DNA of 64,000 nucleotides from Sipunculus nudus (lineage: Eukaryota > Annelida > Sipuncula > Golfingiida > Sipunculidae). Where the stretch lies: the NCBI GenBank assembly GCA_026874595.1, contig CM049319.1, forward strand, positions 56,616,917-56,680,916, written 5' to 3'. Below are positions 24,401 through 31,790 of this stretch, one piece after another. Within the stretch, counting starts at the first letter, position 1. Each line of letters starts with the position of its first letter. Position numbers and translations under genes: made by a program. The notes under the pieces are model-generated. The model was not told the DNA's origin. It did no database searches and saw only the letters and a program-made list of their open reading frames with translations.

Positions 24401-25339
24401 TTGGCGCAAAACTAAACCCATCTGTTTATAGCACTGAGCCATGGAGCTGGATCTTCATCCTAGGCCCCCAAGGTGGACAAGTGATTTTGACAAGCTCTCT
24501 GACCTATGGGACAGCCTACACTATCATAGGGGTGTCAATGGGTTAATCCATTATAGTGTAGAAGGGATGCATATATGCATTGTATCTTGAGTGAAGTACT
24601 GTACAGTATATAATATCTTGAAATAACGTAAAGGGGTTGTTATAATGCCTTACTGCCTGTCTCAGACAGGCAAACACGTTCACGGAAAGGCATTTTCCAT
24701 TTTTTACCAATCCCTTTGATAGGTGAACACCTAGATGTTTTCAACATTAGTAGCTGATAAGTACTGTCAAATATGACACAAAAAAAAAATATTTTACAGG
24801 TGCACCATGGTGTTCAACCAACTCCCTATTTTTCCTGTATTTTCCTATAAAAATGGTCCATATATAGTTTCTTATGCTTTCTGGCATTCAGGCATTCATA
24901 AATCTCCTAAATTTACCTGTTTTTCAATACACAATCATGTTTCTGATATAAGTGTTACTATTAAAAACATTCAGTTCTTTTTGCATGTAGGATGGCATGT
25001 AAGATGGCAGAATCAGGTAAACAACTAGGAAAGTGTGACTGAAATTGATGGTATAAGATGCATCTTTGGTGAAAAAGGCTAATTTTTCTGCAGAAAGGCA
25101 AACCTGTATTGATGCCTTTCCATTGGAAAGATGAAAATTACAAAGAATTATGATCCTTGTTGTATCATCACATCACTACATAAAGTCTCACCTAAGTCAT
25201 CCTTCTTTAGATTTTCCTCTTTCTGAATGGTCGGCATGGCGAAAGTGAAGATTTTCTTGTTCAGTACAAATAAGATGTAGCCGACGTACATGGTCCCAAA
25301 CACCATCCATTTCTGTGCTGTATATTTGGCATTCATCAT
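353..25339 (-). CDS. SLC37A4: Glucose-6-phosphate transporter gene, partial (7 coding exons, 3' end outside window)
   Basis: Major-facilitator antiporter of the endoplasmic reticulum that exchanges cytosolic glucose-6-phosphate for phosphate and feeds glucose-6-phosphatase. Coding exons on the minus strand: 25339-25192, 20769-20632, 13595-13501, 2854-2719, 1929-1828, 1204-1043, 438-353. They total 867 nt (289 codons) against about 429 residues in human, so roughly the last third lies left of base 1. All introns are GT-AG and phases match at each junction. Family hallmarks: KKDDLGMIASSQ after the first membrane segment, GFGWPACAKILRQ, EFGTWWSILSTSMN, SYLVVFLIRTAALDWAQ, SLEVGGIIGSVFAGY. These match SLC37A4 better than SLC37A1-3. 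The start is the first of two adjacent ATGs after a 20-nt leader that follows a splice acceptor, so at least one upstream non-coding exon is expected. Exons are tiny relative to introns, which are full of transposons. Confidence 0.93.
439..1042. other. SLC37A4 intron, nothing recognised
   Basis: AT-rich intronic sequence between exons 7 and 6. No coding or repeat signal was recognised by eye. Confidence 0.6.
1043..1204 (-). CDS. SLC37A4: SLC37A4 coding exon 6
   Basis: Encodes GEKTHGRGGWHDVLMSPFIW, LISISYLVVFLIRTAALDWA, QLYIIQECQQSQYMG, aligning with human LLLSPYLWVLSTGYLVVFG and DWGQFFLIQEKGQ. Acceptor TTGTTACAG. The donor is inferred at G|GTCAGT (1043/1042), where the phase and the family alignment to the next exon agree. 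Phase 1 to phase 1. Confidence 0.9.
1205..1827. other. SLC37A4 intron, nothing recognised
   Basis: Intron between exons 6 and 5. AT-rich, with no repeat recognised elsewhere in the window. Confidence 0.6.
1828..1929 (-). CDS. SLC37A4: SLC37A4 coding exon 5 (central loop)
   Basis: Encodes GIFAVLFSGVSLLTLLNSPE, then a charged stretch ending QPEDKDK: the end of a membrane segment and the start of the central cytosolic loop. Acceptor TTTTTATAG, donor AAAG|GTAATG. 102 nt, phase 1 to phase 1. The loop sequence itself is poorly conserved, as usual. Confidence 0.88.
1930..2718. other. SLC37A4 intron, nothing recognised
   Basis: Intron between exons 5 and 4. No repeat terminus or conserved coding stretch recognised. 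Confidence 0.55.
2719..2854 (-). CDS. SLC37A4: SLC37A4 coding exon 4
   Basis: Encodes WYTPVEFGTWWSILSTSMN followed by VAGSMGPPLTTAIIMNFSWR. The signature EFGTWW-ILSTSMN is diagnostic for SLC37A4. Acceptor TGTGCTTCCAG, donor CCAG|GTATCC. 136 nt, ends in phase 1. The intron upstream of it (2855-13500) is 10.6 kb and filled with repeats. Confidence 0.93.
2855..3946. other. SLC37A4 intron left of the nested elements
   Basis: AT-rich. A piece near 3690-3780 (ACCACCTCA... GACCACCTCAAAACAACGACC) resembles the ends of common animal MITEs and a similar phrase near 555-570, but no second terminus was found. Confidence 0.4.
5100..6150 (+). repeat. ~280-bp tandem array with GGTGGCGCCACC motifs
   Basis: About three units. 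The GTGGCGCCACCTGTCATAAA phrase is at about 5402 and 5683, with a diverged version (GTGCCACCTACCACAAATCC) at about 5128. The alternating phrase CAGGTGGCGCCACCATTTTT is at about 5549 and 5829. Each unit therefore carries two copies of the 12-bp palindrome. Confidence 0.7.
6160..8110 (+). repeat. ~337-bp tandem array, six units, GGTGGCGCCACC core motif
   Basis: The phrase CAGGTGGCGCCACCAGTCTG or a close variant recurs at about 6165, 6503, 6848, 7183, 7519 and 7856. Each is followed by ATGATCAATATG and GATATGGGTAACAGAGACC at fixed distances. The open frames here are translations of the repeat (the same peptide phrases recur from unit to unit), so no gene is called. Confidence 0.85.
10022..10445. 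mobile_element. MITE, TA-flanked, ~424 bp
   Basis: Terminal inverted repeats CTGTGGTTGGC at 10022 and GGCAACCAAAG ending at 10445 (reverse complement CTTTGGTTGCC), flanked by TA on both sides. Subterminal ATTTCGCGATT motifs occur in inverted orientation near both ends. No coding potential. A TA target suggests Tc1/mariner-type mobilisation. Confidence 0.65.
10945..12864 (+). mobile_element. Helentron-like element, head-b subfamily
   Basis: Starts AACAAGGGACCTATGGGTCA (palindrome degraded by one base). The hairpin is at 12831-12859 with the same arms as the other copies, and CTAAAAAT follows. An ACGG/GGAC microsatellite is at about 12765-12815. The core at about 12060-12760 is one GTGCCATGGTCAAAG / AGGCCCATAAC unit. 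The left half (10980-12050) is AT-rich, with a G run at 11946-11958. Confidence 0.75.
12865..13500. other. SLC37A4 intron, nothing recognised
   Basis: Unique-looking intronic DNA between a Helentron-like element and exon 3. Confidence 0.5.
13501..13595 (-). CDS. SLC37A4: SLC37A4 coding exon 3
   Basis: Encodes FFQSVWMYSAVWFLLGLASG then FGWPACAKILRQ, matching the human stretch that ends GLGWPPCGKVLRK. Acceptor TTTGCCTGCAG, donor CAG|GTGAGT. 95 nt, ends in phase 0. Confidence 0.92.
13973..14129. repeat. DIRS inverted terminal repeat (3' side of element)
   Basis: Reverse complement of 19327-19484 with few mismatches. Shared landmarks are GAGAATATTCTCTGTTAGCA, AAAATTTTCCCTGAGTAGGC and CGTTTTGGTAGAGACACTT. 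It extends outward to about 13931, a stretch found again only in the internal complementary region. Confidence 0.88.
14171..14280. repeat. DIRS internal complementary region
   Basis: Two abutting parts. 14171-14232 is the reverse complement of the left outer end 13931-13992 (CCATTCATGGGGAGGGGAAT). About 14229-14278 is the reverse complement of the right outer end (GTGAGCGTTTTCTGTAT). In DIRS replication this segment templates joining of the two ends into a circle. Confidence 0.85.
14346..15598 (-). pseudogene. DIRS tyrosine recombinase, frameshifted
   Basis: Two overlapping minus-strand frames. 15598-15270 gives the N-terminal SAM-like part (DRVYDSCWLISSRWA, LLDFLLHLLQDKHLSFPTIG). 15260-14346 gives the catalytic part (LSRKTAFLLALATAGHLLSF, TAHEVRAIASFFAHLSG, SNFTQFYLKDI). 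The frames switch at about 15268. Box II His/Arg (HEVR) and the nucleophile Tyr in FYLKD are present. The first catalytic Arg, expected just after the KTAFLLALATA helix, is not visible (AGHLLSF). Role: integration of circular cDNA. Probably inactive. Confidence 0.82.
15600..17312 (-). pseudogene. DIRS reverse transcriptase / RNase H, multiple frameshifts
   Basis: Recognisable segments lie in successive minus-strand frames. 17312-17030 has GFYSRIFLVPK. 17030-16741 has RPIIDLKRLNAFI and FKIDFTDAYFHVPIHPV with the first catalytic Asp. The YLDD active site is at 16702-16691, preceded in its frame by a TAA stop. 16551-16264 is the thumb region, MVLDFQAARVSVPLD. 16260-15900 is RNase H (VFTDASRMGWGAHL, LNILELQAVRRALE, MTDNTTVLVYINRQGG, ADTLSRD) with its D-E-D residues. 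15850-15600 is the post-RH region (TWGTPDFDLFEF, PFHPAAPWFPQ). At least three frame breaks separate them. No methyltransferase domain seen. Confidence 0.85.
17329..18528 (-). CDS. DIRS Gag-like ORF, main open block
   Basis: A 399-codon open frame upstream of the RT, Pro/Ser-rich at both ends. The helical middle includes LLDNHHATVTGAISSLSGS, LSDMEALARQTAGVVNNLQA and PFMGSFLFGGHLSRVYEAAL. Position, length and composition fit a DIRS nucleocapsid-type protein. Sequence matches to a specific Gag family cannot be claimed by eye. The true start is probably further upstream in another frame. Confidence 0.65.
   Translation of the reverse strand: MDRILDRPSAGSVPLLSASPAPPAVPDTDPVCVQTAPGVSSALDSPSIRSPLVFTDQAPPAGTDQWTALNTQRQAWRTMKSDLLDQVAHTMQASRPDGPTFQRLRPPPTSAASAGFYLNPSTLLAPTSGPQVCMEFTDEMARLLDNHHATVTGAISSLSGSPVLPGARRPWQIGTLWSPKAYWATCLDRLVPSLPFPAVPLEPMRAESGLDKPFSDGRLLYSLAAHVSDSQLSDMEALARQTAGVVNNLQAVTSLLSISPDPTILNNIWQASAHACAELQHLAWRLVEDCILLRRTRCLRTLPSVQPPLSPAELSDLYTQPFMGSFLFGGHLSRVYEAALEGSDRQARLQSSPPPPSQVSPPYRSSTASVRAPAASHSVAPACPSALTSGSRPTSSFRG
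19071..19207 (-). pseudogene. DIRS Gag N-terminus with CxxC / HxxxCxxC motif
   Basis: ATG at 19207-19205 opens a frame reading MDVSRTCSSCGASLPSWDTH followed by PSCLSCH and ending at a stop at about 19071. The paired CxxC ... H-x3-CxxC spacing looks zinc-binding and sits where Gag would begin. The stop separates it from the larger Gag block, which opens in another frame. Short, so the call rests on the cysteine pattern and position. Confidence 0.5.
19327..19484. repeat. DIRS inverted terminal repeat (5' side of element)
   Basis: Mate of 13973-14129. The outer edge runs on to about 19503 (TACATAATAAAAAC), matched again inside the internal complementary region. Confidence 0.88.
19504..20631. 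other. SLC37A4 intron, nothing recognised
   Basis: AT-rich intronic sequence between the DIRS element and exon 2. Confidence 0.5.
20632..20769 (-). CDS. SLC37A4: SLC37A4 coding exon 2
   Basis: Encodes GMIASSQMLAYTLSKFFAG, then LLADRFSPKMLFVIGLAFTG, matching the second and third membrane segments of G6PT. Acceptor TTTTTCAG|GT, donor T|GTAAGT. 138 nt, entered in phase 1 and left in phase 1. Confidence 0.93.
20770..21783. repeat. SLC37A4 intron with short tandem repeat and R2 repeat
   Basis: 20770-20890 is a degenerate ~30-bp tandem repeat (ATTAATATACAATACCTGAAG). About 21215-21440 (AACAAGCAAATTCATGGAAT ... TTTTGGAGCTGGTGATAATAA) is repeated at about 26512-26715 in the same orientation. A GACAGACAGAC-type microsatellite is at about 21550-21595. 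Confidence 0.55.
21784..23323 (+). mobile_element. Helentron-like element, head-a subfamily, four core units
   Basis: Head AACAAGTGACCCATGGGTCA with the perfect palindrome at 21790-21803. The 3' hairpin is at 23290-23318, followed by AAAAAT. The core is four ~335-bp units whose CAGGTGGCGCCACCAGTCTG phrase (with variants) falls at about 21975, 22314, 22632 and 22970. A GGACGGACAGACG microsatellite is at about 23245-23265. It lies in the intron between exons 2 and 1. Confidence 0.8.
23370..24250 (+). repeat. Degenerate repeat related to the 56614-58229 family
   Basis: Contains AAAGGTGGTGCCACCCAACA at about 23582. At 24090-24185 there is a stretch (AAGGTCATCACCTCATTTTA ... CCCATAGCTATACACATG ... 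GTGAAATATTTTTGAGTTA) that parallels 58040-58145 in the hairpin-ended family of the UMPS intron. It is followed by a GGTGG-rich run, as there by GCGGCGGCGG. Termini not resolved. Confidence 0.5.
24251..25191. other. SLC37A4 intron 1, nothing recognised
   Basis: AT-rich sequence up to the exon 1 donor. No repeat termini or coding signal. Confidence 0.5.
25192..25339 (-). CDS. SLC37A4: SLC37A4 coding exon 1 (N-terminus)
   Basis: Starts MMNAKYTAQKW and runs through the first membrane segment to KKDDLG. The acceptor TTTCTATTTCAG ends at 25360, so 25359-25340 is 5' UTR. The donor is G|GTGAGA at 25192/25191 and the exon ends in phase 1. Residue 28 is Lys where human has Arg28 (NKK against NRK). Confidence 0.9.
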
Positions 25340-25359
25340 TCTCACTTTATTGCTAGAAT

Positions 25360-26384
25360 CTGAAATAGAAACATATCTCTTTATCATGTAGTTTCAATTG
25401 AATCTCAAAATGCAAAGAGCAAACAATTCACAATGTAATTTGTTTAATATCTTTTCTTTTCTTATTACTATTGAATCTTTGATTGAATATTGCCTTTCTG
25501 TTCAATTCTTCAGGATTCCATTTTTTTAAAAAGCTGGGCTGGTAAAAATTGACTTTCTTTTTTAATCATGACTTTTTATTTTTTTTATTAAAAGACTTTA
25601 ATTGATTTAATTAAAGTAATAATTAATTAACAATTTCCTCAATTTTTATTGACTAAATTAACAGTTTTTGAAATACAGATAATTATGACAGTATTTAAAA
25701 GTATTTTTGTAGAAAAATAAGAGTTAGGCTTACAACAAATAATTTCAGATTAATTTTTTAATTTTTGTCATAGATGGTCTGTAGTTGATGATTTTCTAGC
25801 ATTATGTGATCCATATAATGCAGTAATATGTATAGCAGTTGGTCAATAAATTATTTTTTAAAATAATCTTGATGATTTTTAAGACTTTTTACAGTGATTT
25901 TCATCATAATTTAAATCATGATTTAAATCAATGATTAATTATTTTGCAATAGCCCTAGTTTTTCTATACTAAAGCCTTTCCCCCTTCCCCAAGATGTTAA
26001 AATAATCACCAATGTATGATAAAATATTAATTTCTGAAGAGTGAATAACCCAACATGTGAAAAAAGATCACTTGGCATACTAGGTTATTTATATTCTGGT
26101 GAATTACTTTAATAATCCTTGAGAGTAATGAGAAGAGTCTTAACATCGATTGCACTGGGCCTTATAGTTACTATTTGTGCCTTGTTAACTGACAAACAGA
26201 CATATCAGAATTAATTGAAACCTGGACAAAATCATTAATTTAGGTAGCCGCAATCAAGTGATTTATTTTATATTGAACTGCTTTGTTGAAATTTCATATC
26301 TTTTGCAAGTTCAACAAGGAATCTGGTTACAAGTCAGATGGACCAGACTTTTTACAAACGGTGTTTAACATATTTGCCAACAAC
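25360..26384. other. Upstream intron of SLC37A4, very AT-rich
   Basis: Follows the 5'-UTR exon start at 25359. Long A/T runs at 25500-25950. Nothing recognised. Confidence 0.5.
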
Positions 26385-26740
26385 CACCTTAAGTATATGA
26401 TTTTCTTCCTGTTTGTCAAAACTGGCGCATGTACAATGCTTACTGACAACTTGTAGATAAACAAGCTCTTACACCCAAAACAGAGGCGCTATCAGAACTT
26501 ATCTTATATGGAACAAGCAAATTTGTGGAATTAAAGTCCTCCCCTTCAGCCTCTTGTTGTCTTTCATGCTTACCTGATTTATATTTTTAAGTTTTTATGT
26601 TTGCCTGAAGATGTCTTAACATGTCATAAGGGCTGTGTTGAGTTGACGTCATAATTTTGGTTGTGAAATCAGAACAAAATTTAATATACCAGTATTTGTT
26701 TTGGAGCTGGAGAGAATAAATTTTCAGATAAATTCTACAG
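26385..26740 (-). repeat. Dispersed repeats R1 (reverse) and R2
   Basis: 26385-26480 (AACCACCTTAAG ... ACAAGCTCTTACACC) matches 61345-61440 and, in reverse complement, 43570-43680. About 26512-26715 repeats 21215-21440 (ATGTCATAA, TTTTGGAGCTGG...AATAAATTTTCAG). Confidence 0.55.
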
Positions 26741-27849
26741 AAAAAGTAGGTGAATTATTGGCTTGAAAGTTCTCTAACAGAACACAGTGAATACCCCACT
26801 TTTATTGCTCAAAGAACTTTGGCACTATGCCAGCACCTTTTGGTGGTCTATGGCAAATGCTCCCAGTGGAAGCAGTGGTTGAATTAGATAGATAGAAAGC
26901 ATGTAATGAGACCACTGCATATGTTATGTAGGCATCATGGTGTGTCTGTGAATGATACTAAACAATGCTTACAAATTTATTGTCCTGTGTTAACCCTACA
27001 CTGAAAGAAGGACCTGGAGACACAAATGGACCGCTTAGGTTTATCTAATAAATTGTGGCATCAGTGACTGGGTGGGATGGACAGATGGACGGACAAACAG
27101 ACACGGACCATTACCCTCCTTTCAGCAGGGGACTAATATCGGAAAAATAATATTTCTCTTTTGTTGATGATGCCATAGTTGCTGCTATATTTTGGTGAAC
27201 AGTTAGTGAAATGGAAAAATGTCCATATTTACAAGGTTTATTGTGCTATTTTAGTAATTCCATGTTGCATTATATTGCATGTTGAGCATTAATTATCTGT
27301 CAACATCTGGTATTCTGATTAAAATAAAGGCAACAGCTGTAGGTGGTATATAAAGGAACAAAAAAGCAGGGCGTTTGTGGAAATAGGCTTAGGATCCACA
27401 CTATGAGGAGAGCAATACAGACAGATTTCATTACTGAAAATAACAGAACATGTCCCTCTACTAATTACTACAAAGGCAAAACATCACACTCTTCAAAAAG
27501 TGATTTGTTCAAACATGTGTCACCATGTGTATGTTTCCATAAGATAATGTTGCAAATGTTGATACTTAGTTCATCCACTTAGGTACATTTTCAAAACAGT
27601 TGCGAGTTCAGAGGCAATTGCAAGAAGTGACAGAAAGCAATACATGTCAAAGGAGTATTTGATAATTTTCAAAGTAGTTATTGGCTCAGTGTTTTTTCTG
27701 AAATTGTAATAGAAACACAAATCACCACACTGGCAGGAAAGATTTTGGACTTTTTTTATTCTTGTTAGCTACTAATATGTTCACATGTTCATAATTACCT
27801 ACAGTAATTAGAATAAGGGCAGTAGACAGGCAAGTGTGTATTCACCAAA

Positions 27850-28410
27850 TCACACAGGCATGGTTAAAGTATGGCATTTATAATGCAAAATTTCAGGCTG
27901 ATTCATCAACCCACTCCTGAGATATGAGCACTTTTTGCCAAAAGCAAACGCACAGATGGAAGCCACACAAAAACTGTTGCAGATGGTGCTAGCAGTCTTT
28001 GGAATGAGATGGAGGTATCCACGATATATGGACATGCAAAATTTCAGGCCAATACAGCAAACCACTCCTGAGAAAAAGGCATCCATGTATTCTACGAAAA
28101 CTATGAGCAATTTTCACCCAAATCAAACGTAGGAATGGATGCAATCCAAAAAACGATTGCAGATGGTACCACCAGTCTTGACTATGAGATGGAGATATCC
28201 AAGATCTATTGACATACACAATTTCAGCCCAATATAAGGAATCCATCACCAAGATGATTGTTTTATCATTTCCATAAAATTTGGTGATGAATGCTCCAGC
28301 CGTTTCTGATATTGTAATTTTAGTAAGCTTTTTTGGCCAAATGACTAAGTTAAGTTTTCTGTAAATTAGCCAAAAATCACCTGACTTGAACCATTCGAAC
28401 AAACTTGAAA
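27850..28410 (+). repeat. ~181-bp tandem repeat
   Basis: Units contain AGATGGTGCTAGCAGTCTTT at about 27979 and AGATGGTACCACCAGTCTTG at about 28160, each followed by ATGAGATGGAG-TATCCA and then ATTTCAG-CCAATA. The GGTACCACC/GGTGCTAGC core is a decayed form of the GGTGGCGCCACC motif. The tail 28262-28350 (ATTTCCATAAAATTT ... CAGCCGTTTCTGA) is repeated at 33700-33760. Confidence 0.6.
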
Positions 28411-28699
28411 GATTGTTTCAGCGATTAAGGAAAAAAAACTCATAAACACAAATTTAACATAAATGGCACCACAAAGCAGTTTATACTAGCTAACATACCA
28501 GCCATATTGTGAATATACCTGTAAAACTTCTAAACTGGAAAAAAGTTCAAAATGACATTTTTCCTTGTAAAAAACAGCCGTGCTATTCAATTAATACCCC
28601 TCATTCTGTTCAAATGTTTCATCCTGATAGTCTGATAGTTCTAGATAGGGCATTCAATATATTTGCCCATCCAACTTGAACCCCTAAAAAAGCCTGTAT

Positions 28700-29700
28700 T
28701 TCCATTACATGGGTCAGCAGGGGCCTATATTATGGGTTTCCACTGATTTTCTTAATATTTTGGTCTTTAAATGGGTCCACAAACTTTTTCAAGAAGTGGG
28801 CCCTGTGCCTAGACCTTTGACCCTGTAACCTCTAAATTGAGAGAGTCTTCATCCATGGGTGGGTGAGCCACATAGGCAAGGTGAAAGGTTTTGGTGGAAT
28901 GGTTTGGCTTTAAATAGGTCTACAAGCTTTTTCAAGAAGTGGGCCCTGTTGTAATGTACTAAGGCCAATCTATTACTACAATTCTCACTCTCTGTATTTT
29001 ATCATTATTATATATTATGTAAGTTGCAGGTGTTTAAGTTAATTGGGACTTTGTGTATTCAAATGTCAGAGCTGAGTTGCCAGGTATTTACATAATGACT
29101 GTAATTGCTTAGCCTTGATTACATGGCAACTCTATTCAGTCTAATTGTACTTTCATTCAGCTCCTGTGCACACCTTTCTTTAATTGCATCTGTGGTGACA
29201 CGTCAGGGAAATCTCTGATTGGTTTACAAATGGTTTTATGAATCTTGATTGATGATATGTTGTTTGGGTAGAGGCAGTTACAAACTGGTGGCCAAGCCCT
29301 AAACAGGGGCTCGGCATACCCTCTCCTTTATAATAAAAATAAAGAATCTTTTACATCAACTGAGAGACTTGTAAGTTTGTCACCAGTGCATCCTGGACCA
29401 GGTTATAATCTCTACACTGTGGCCATGACCTTTGACCTTAAAATCAATAGGGTCCTTTAACCATGGGTGGGTAAGCCATATTTGAAATGTTTTAGTCAAA
29501 CATTTTGGTTTTTAATGGTTCAACAAGCTTATTCAAGAAGTGGGTCCTGTGGCCGTGACCTTTGACCCCGTGACCTAAAAATCGATTAGGTTCTTCATAC
29601 GGGTGGGTGAGCCATATATGCCAGATGAAAGGTTTTGGTCCAACAATTTGGCTTGAAATTGATCCACAAGCCAATTCCAGACAGACCGATAGTCAGACGC
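28700..29700 (+). repeat. ~150-bp tandem repeat with GACCTTTGACC, split by an LTR
   Basis: Units of AAGAAGTGGGCCCTGT... GACCTTTGACCC... GTGGGTGAGCCATAT occur before 28950 and after 29417 and continue to about 29660. The same unit type makes the core of the Helentron-like copy 47043-49466. A weak GACAGACC stretch follows at about 29680. Confidence 0.7.
28950..29416 (+). mobile_element. Probable solo LTR, 467 bp, 4-bp target duplication
   Basis: Begins TGTAATGTAC and ends ATCTCTACA (TG...CA), flanked by CTGT at 28946-28949 and again at 29417-29420. It interrupts a tandem-repeat unit: undisturbed units nearby read GGGTCCTGTGGCCGTGACC, exactly what is rebuilt when the insert and one CTGT are removed. 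It contains TATAATAAAAATAAAG near 29329-29344 (TATA or AATAAA-type signals). No internal retroelement genes, hence solo. The superfamily cannot be assigned. Confidence 0.7.
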
Positions 29701-30674
29701 ACAAACAGAAGGCTTAAGTTCTATATCCTTTTTGCAACTTTTTTGTGAGGGGATAATAATAACCATTCTGAAAGCATGAAGCACCTGAAACGTCAATAAA
29801 TGATTTTTTTTTGTCCAGAGAGAACTGAAGTTTTAACAGCCTGGTAGACCTCTTGCATTTGGTGGCAGTCCTGTATAATGCTTCAGGCCTGTGTAATATT
29901 ATATTCAAATTTTCACTTCCTTGGTGCAATACAGTGCTGAGAAAAGAACAGTAATGTTTTTCAGTGTTCAAATAAACAATACACATAGATGTACTGAACA
30001 TTAATCAATGGATATATGTTGATCATCACAGTTGTGTATGGAGTGTTATAATCAAAGTTAATTGCAGGGGCAATCTAAGGACCCAACATTGCATCAATCA
30101 CAAAAAAAAAACAACTGAAGAGTCCATTCTTGTGGGCTTACTTTAGCTTGATCATATTAGATGACTTTTTGTAAGAAGAGCAAAAAAACTCTATCTCATG
30201 AATAAGAAAACCCCAAACACTCTTAATTAAAAAAATAGGGGGGGGGGGGTCGTCTTATACACGAGAGAATACGGTAAAGTGCTTTTAGCAAAACAACAGT
30301 TGGAAAAGTGGACTTAATTAACAATCATGTTTTCCTTCAATAACATCTTGCAAAATATCCTCGATATCATACATAAATATATAGTAACAGCATCAAACTA
30401 CACGTTCTTATGCGCGACTGATCACAATGCTCAGTAAAAGAGGCCAAATACGACCTCTGTACAGCAGACATTGGACGGAAACCGTGGACACCAGTTATCG
30501 GACCCAGCTTGCTTTTAATTGGACTTCAGTTTAAAGTGTCTTATGTCAACCTCTCATTCAAGATTGACACGTCAGTGTCAACTCCATTACCACCCTGCTT
30601 AAAGGATATTACTTCTTTTGCACATCTACTGCTGAAATAAAGTATGTGTAAAGATTGGTTTTTTTTTAACCTAC

Positions 30675-30900
30675 CGCCAATAGGTGACCGTTTCACAGGT
30701 GCTTGCAGGGCGCATCCATGTTTGATCAATTCTTCGGCAGATTTCCAATATTCGATCTGGAAATGACCCGAACCGGAGTGATTGGTCAAACGGGAGCAGT
30801 AATAATACTCCTCGCGACATCTGGAGTGGCTTTTGAAAATTAGTGTCACCAAATCGCATATCAGACGGGACACTCAAAAACAGAAGATAATCGTTAGTTA
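30675..30900 (-). promoter_or_regulatory. Candidate promoter / non-coding first exon of SLC37A4
   Basis: SLC37A4 needs an upstream leader exon because coding exon 1 opens after an acceptor. This stretch is more GC/CpG-rich than its surroundings, has a minus-strand CCAAT box (30785-30781) and a consensus minus-strand donor GTAGGT at 30674-30669. The 68- and 110-codon frames over it resemble no known family. Inference only. Confidence 0.25.
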
Positions 30901-31077
30901 ATGACCAGTTTCAGTATACCAAACGCGAATATCTCATCACCAGCCATCAAAAATACGTATTATACATAGTAAAACGACATGTGAACGAGATATATAATAA
31001 AAATCAAAGCATTAGTAAGCCGTGTTATTTTCAAAAAGGCAGGCCTTATTTCCCCTCCACCAGGGGGAGTGGTAATA

Positions 31078-31790
31078 AGGGATACTTATTTCCACTCCCC
31101 CTTATGATAAAAGCCGGTAAATTCTTGAGTATTTTGGCAATTTAAGTGACCGAAACCTGGGTGTTCACCCTTTTAGGCGATAAAGGTGATTAATAAATTA
31201 ATTGCTTTTCTTTACAAAATCCTCTCTCAAGTACTTCTACGGACGCAATAGGGACACACCATTACTCATTCTTAGAAATAAGTTATTTTAACAATTAAGT
31301 TTTTCAGTTTTATATTGAAATGCATTTCATTTTAATGCATTTAACATCAAAGTTTAAAACATAAATTATTTGCAGAGTAACCCTTGACAATTATATTACA
31401 TTTACATTTGCCAAACAATTTCAAAGACATGACAGATTTATATATTCCTGCAATGGCAAATAAATATTTTTGGTCTAGTTTTTTATTAATTTTGAAAAAT
31501 TTATGTGTGGATCATGAGAACTAACTTAAAGTAGCACATGAAGAGTGAGGAAGATTTCAACATTACTTGATAACTGGCTAAGAGTCCTTATCAGTAGTCT
31601 GTTGATTGGCACCTCATTAGGGAGCTCTGGTTTTTGTCCATAAGCCAGTGTGAGTGACACTGGTGCTGTCAGCTCTTGGCTCAGAATACCAGCTAAAGCC
31701 CAGACAGTTAAATTGGACTGGCCCCTGTTCCATCTAACATGGGGATTGCTTGGCAAGTCCTAGGGGGAGTGAAAATAAGCACTTCCTGTA
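31078..31790. mobile_element. Possible MITE with inverted CTTATTT-CACTCCCCC ends
   Basis: CTTATTTCCACTCCCCCTTA near 31087 is matched in reverse complement by AGGGGGAGTGAAAATAAGCA near 31763. The 76-codon minus-strand frame inside (31526-31756) has no recognised homology. Target duplication not identified. Confidence 0.35.

Noticed and set aside
30541-30877. Protein-coding exon (68- and 110-codon minus frames)
   Set aside because: No recognisable family, and two overlapping frames are equally open; kept only as a possible non-coding leader or promoter.
31526-31756. 76-codon minus-strand ORF
   Set aside because: Lies inside a probable MITE, with no recognised homology.
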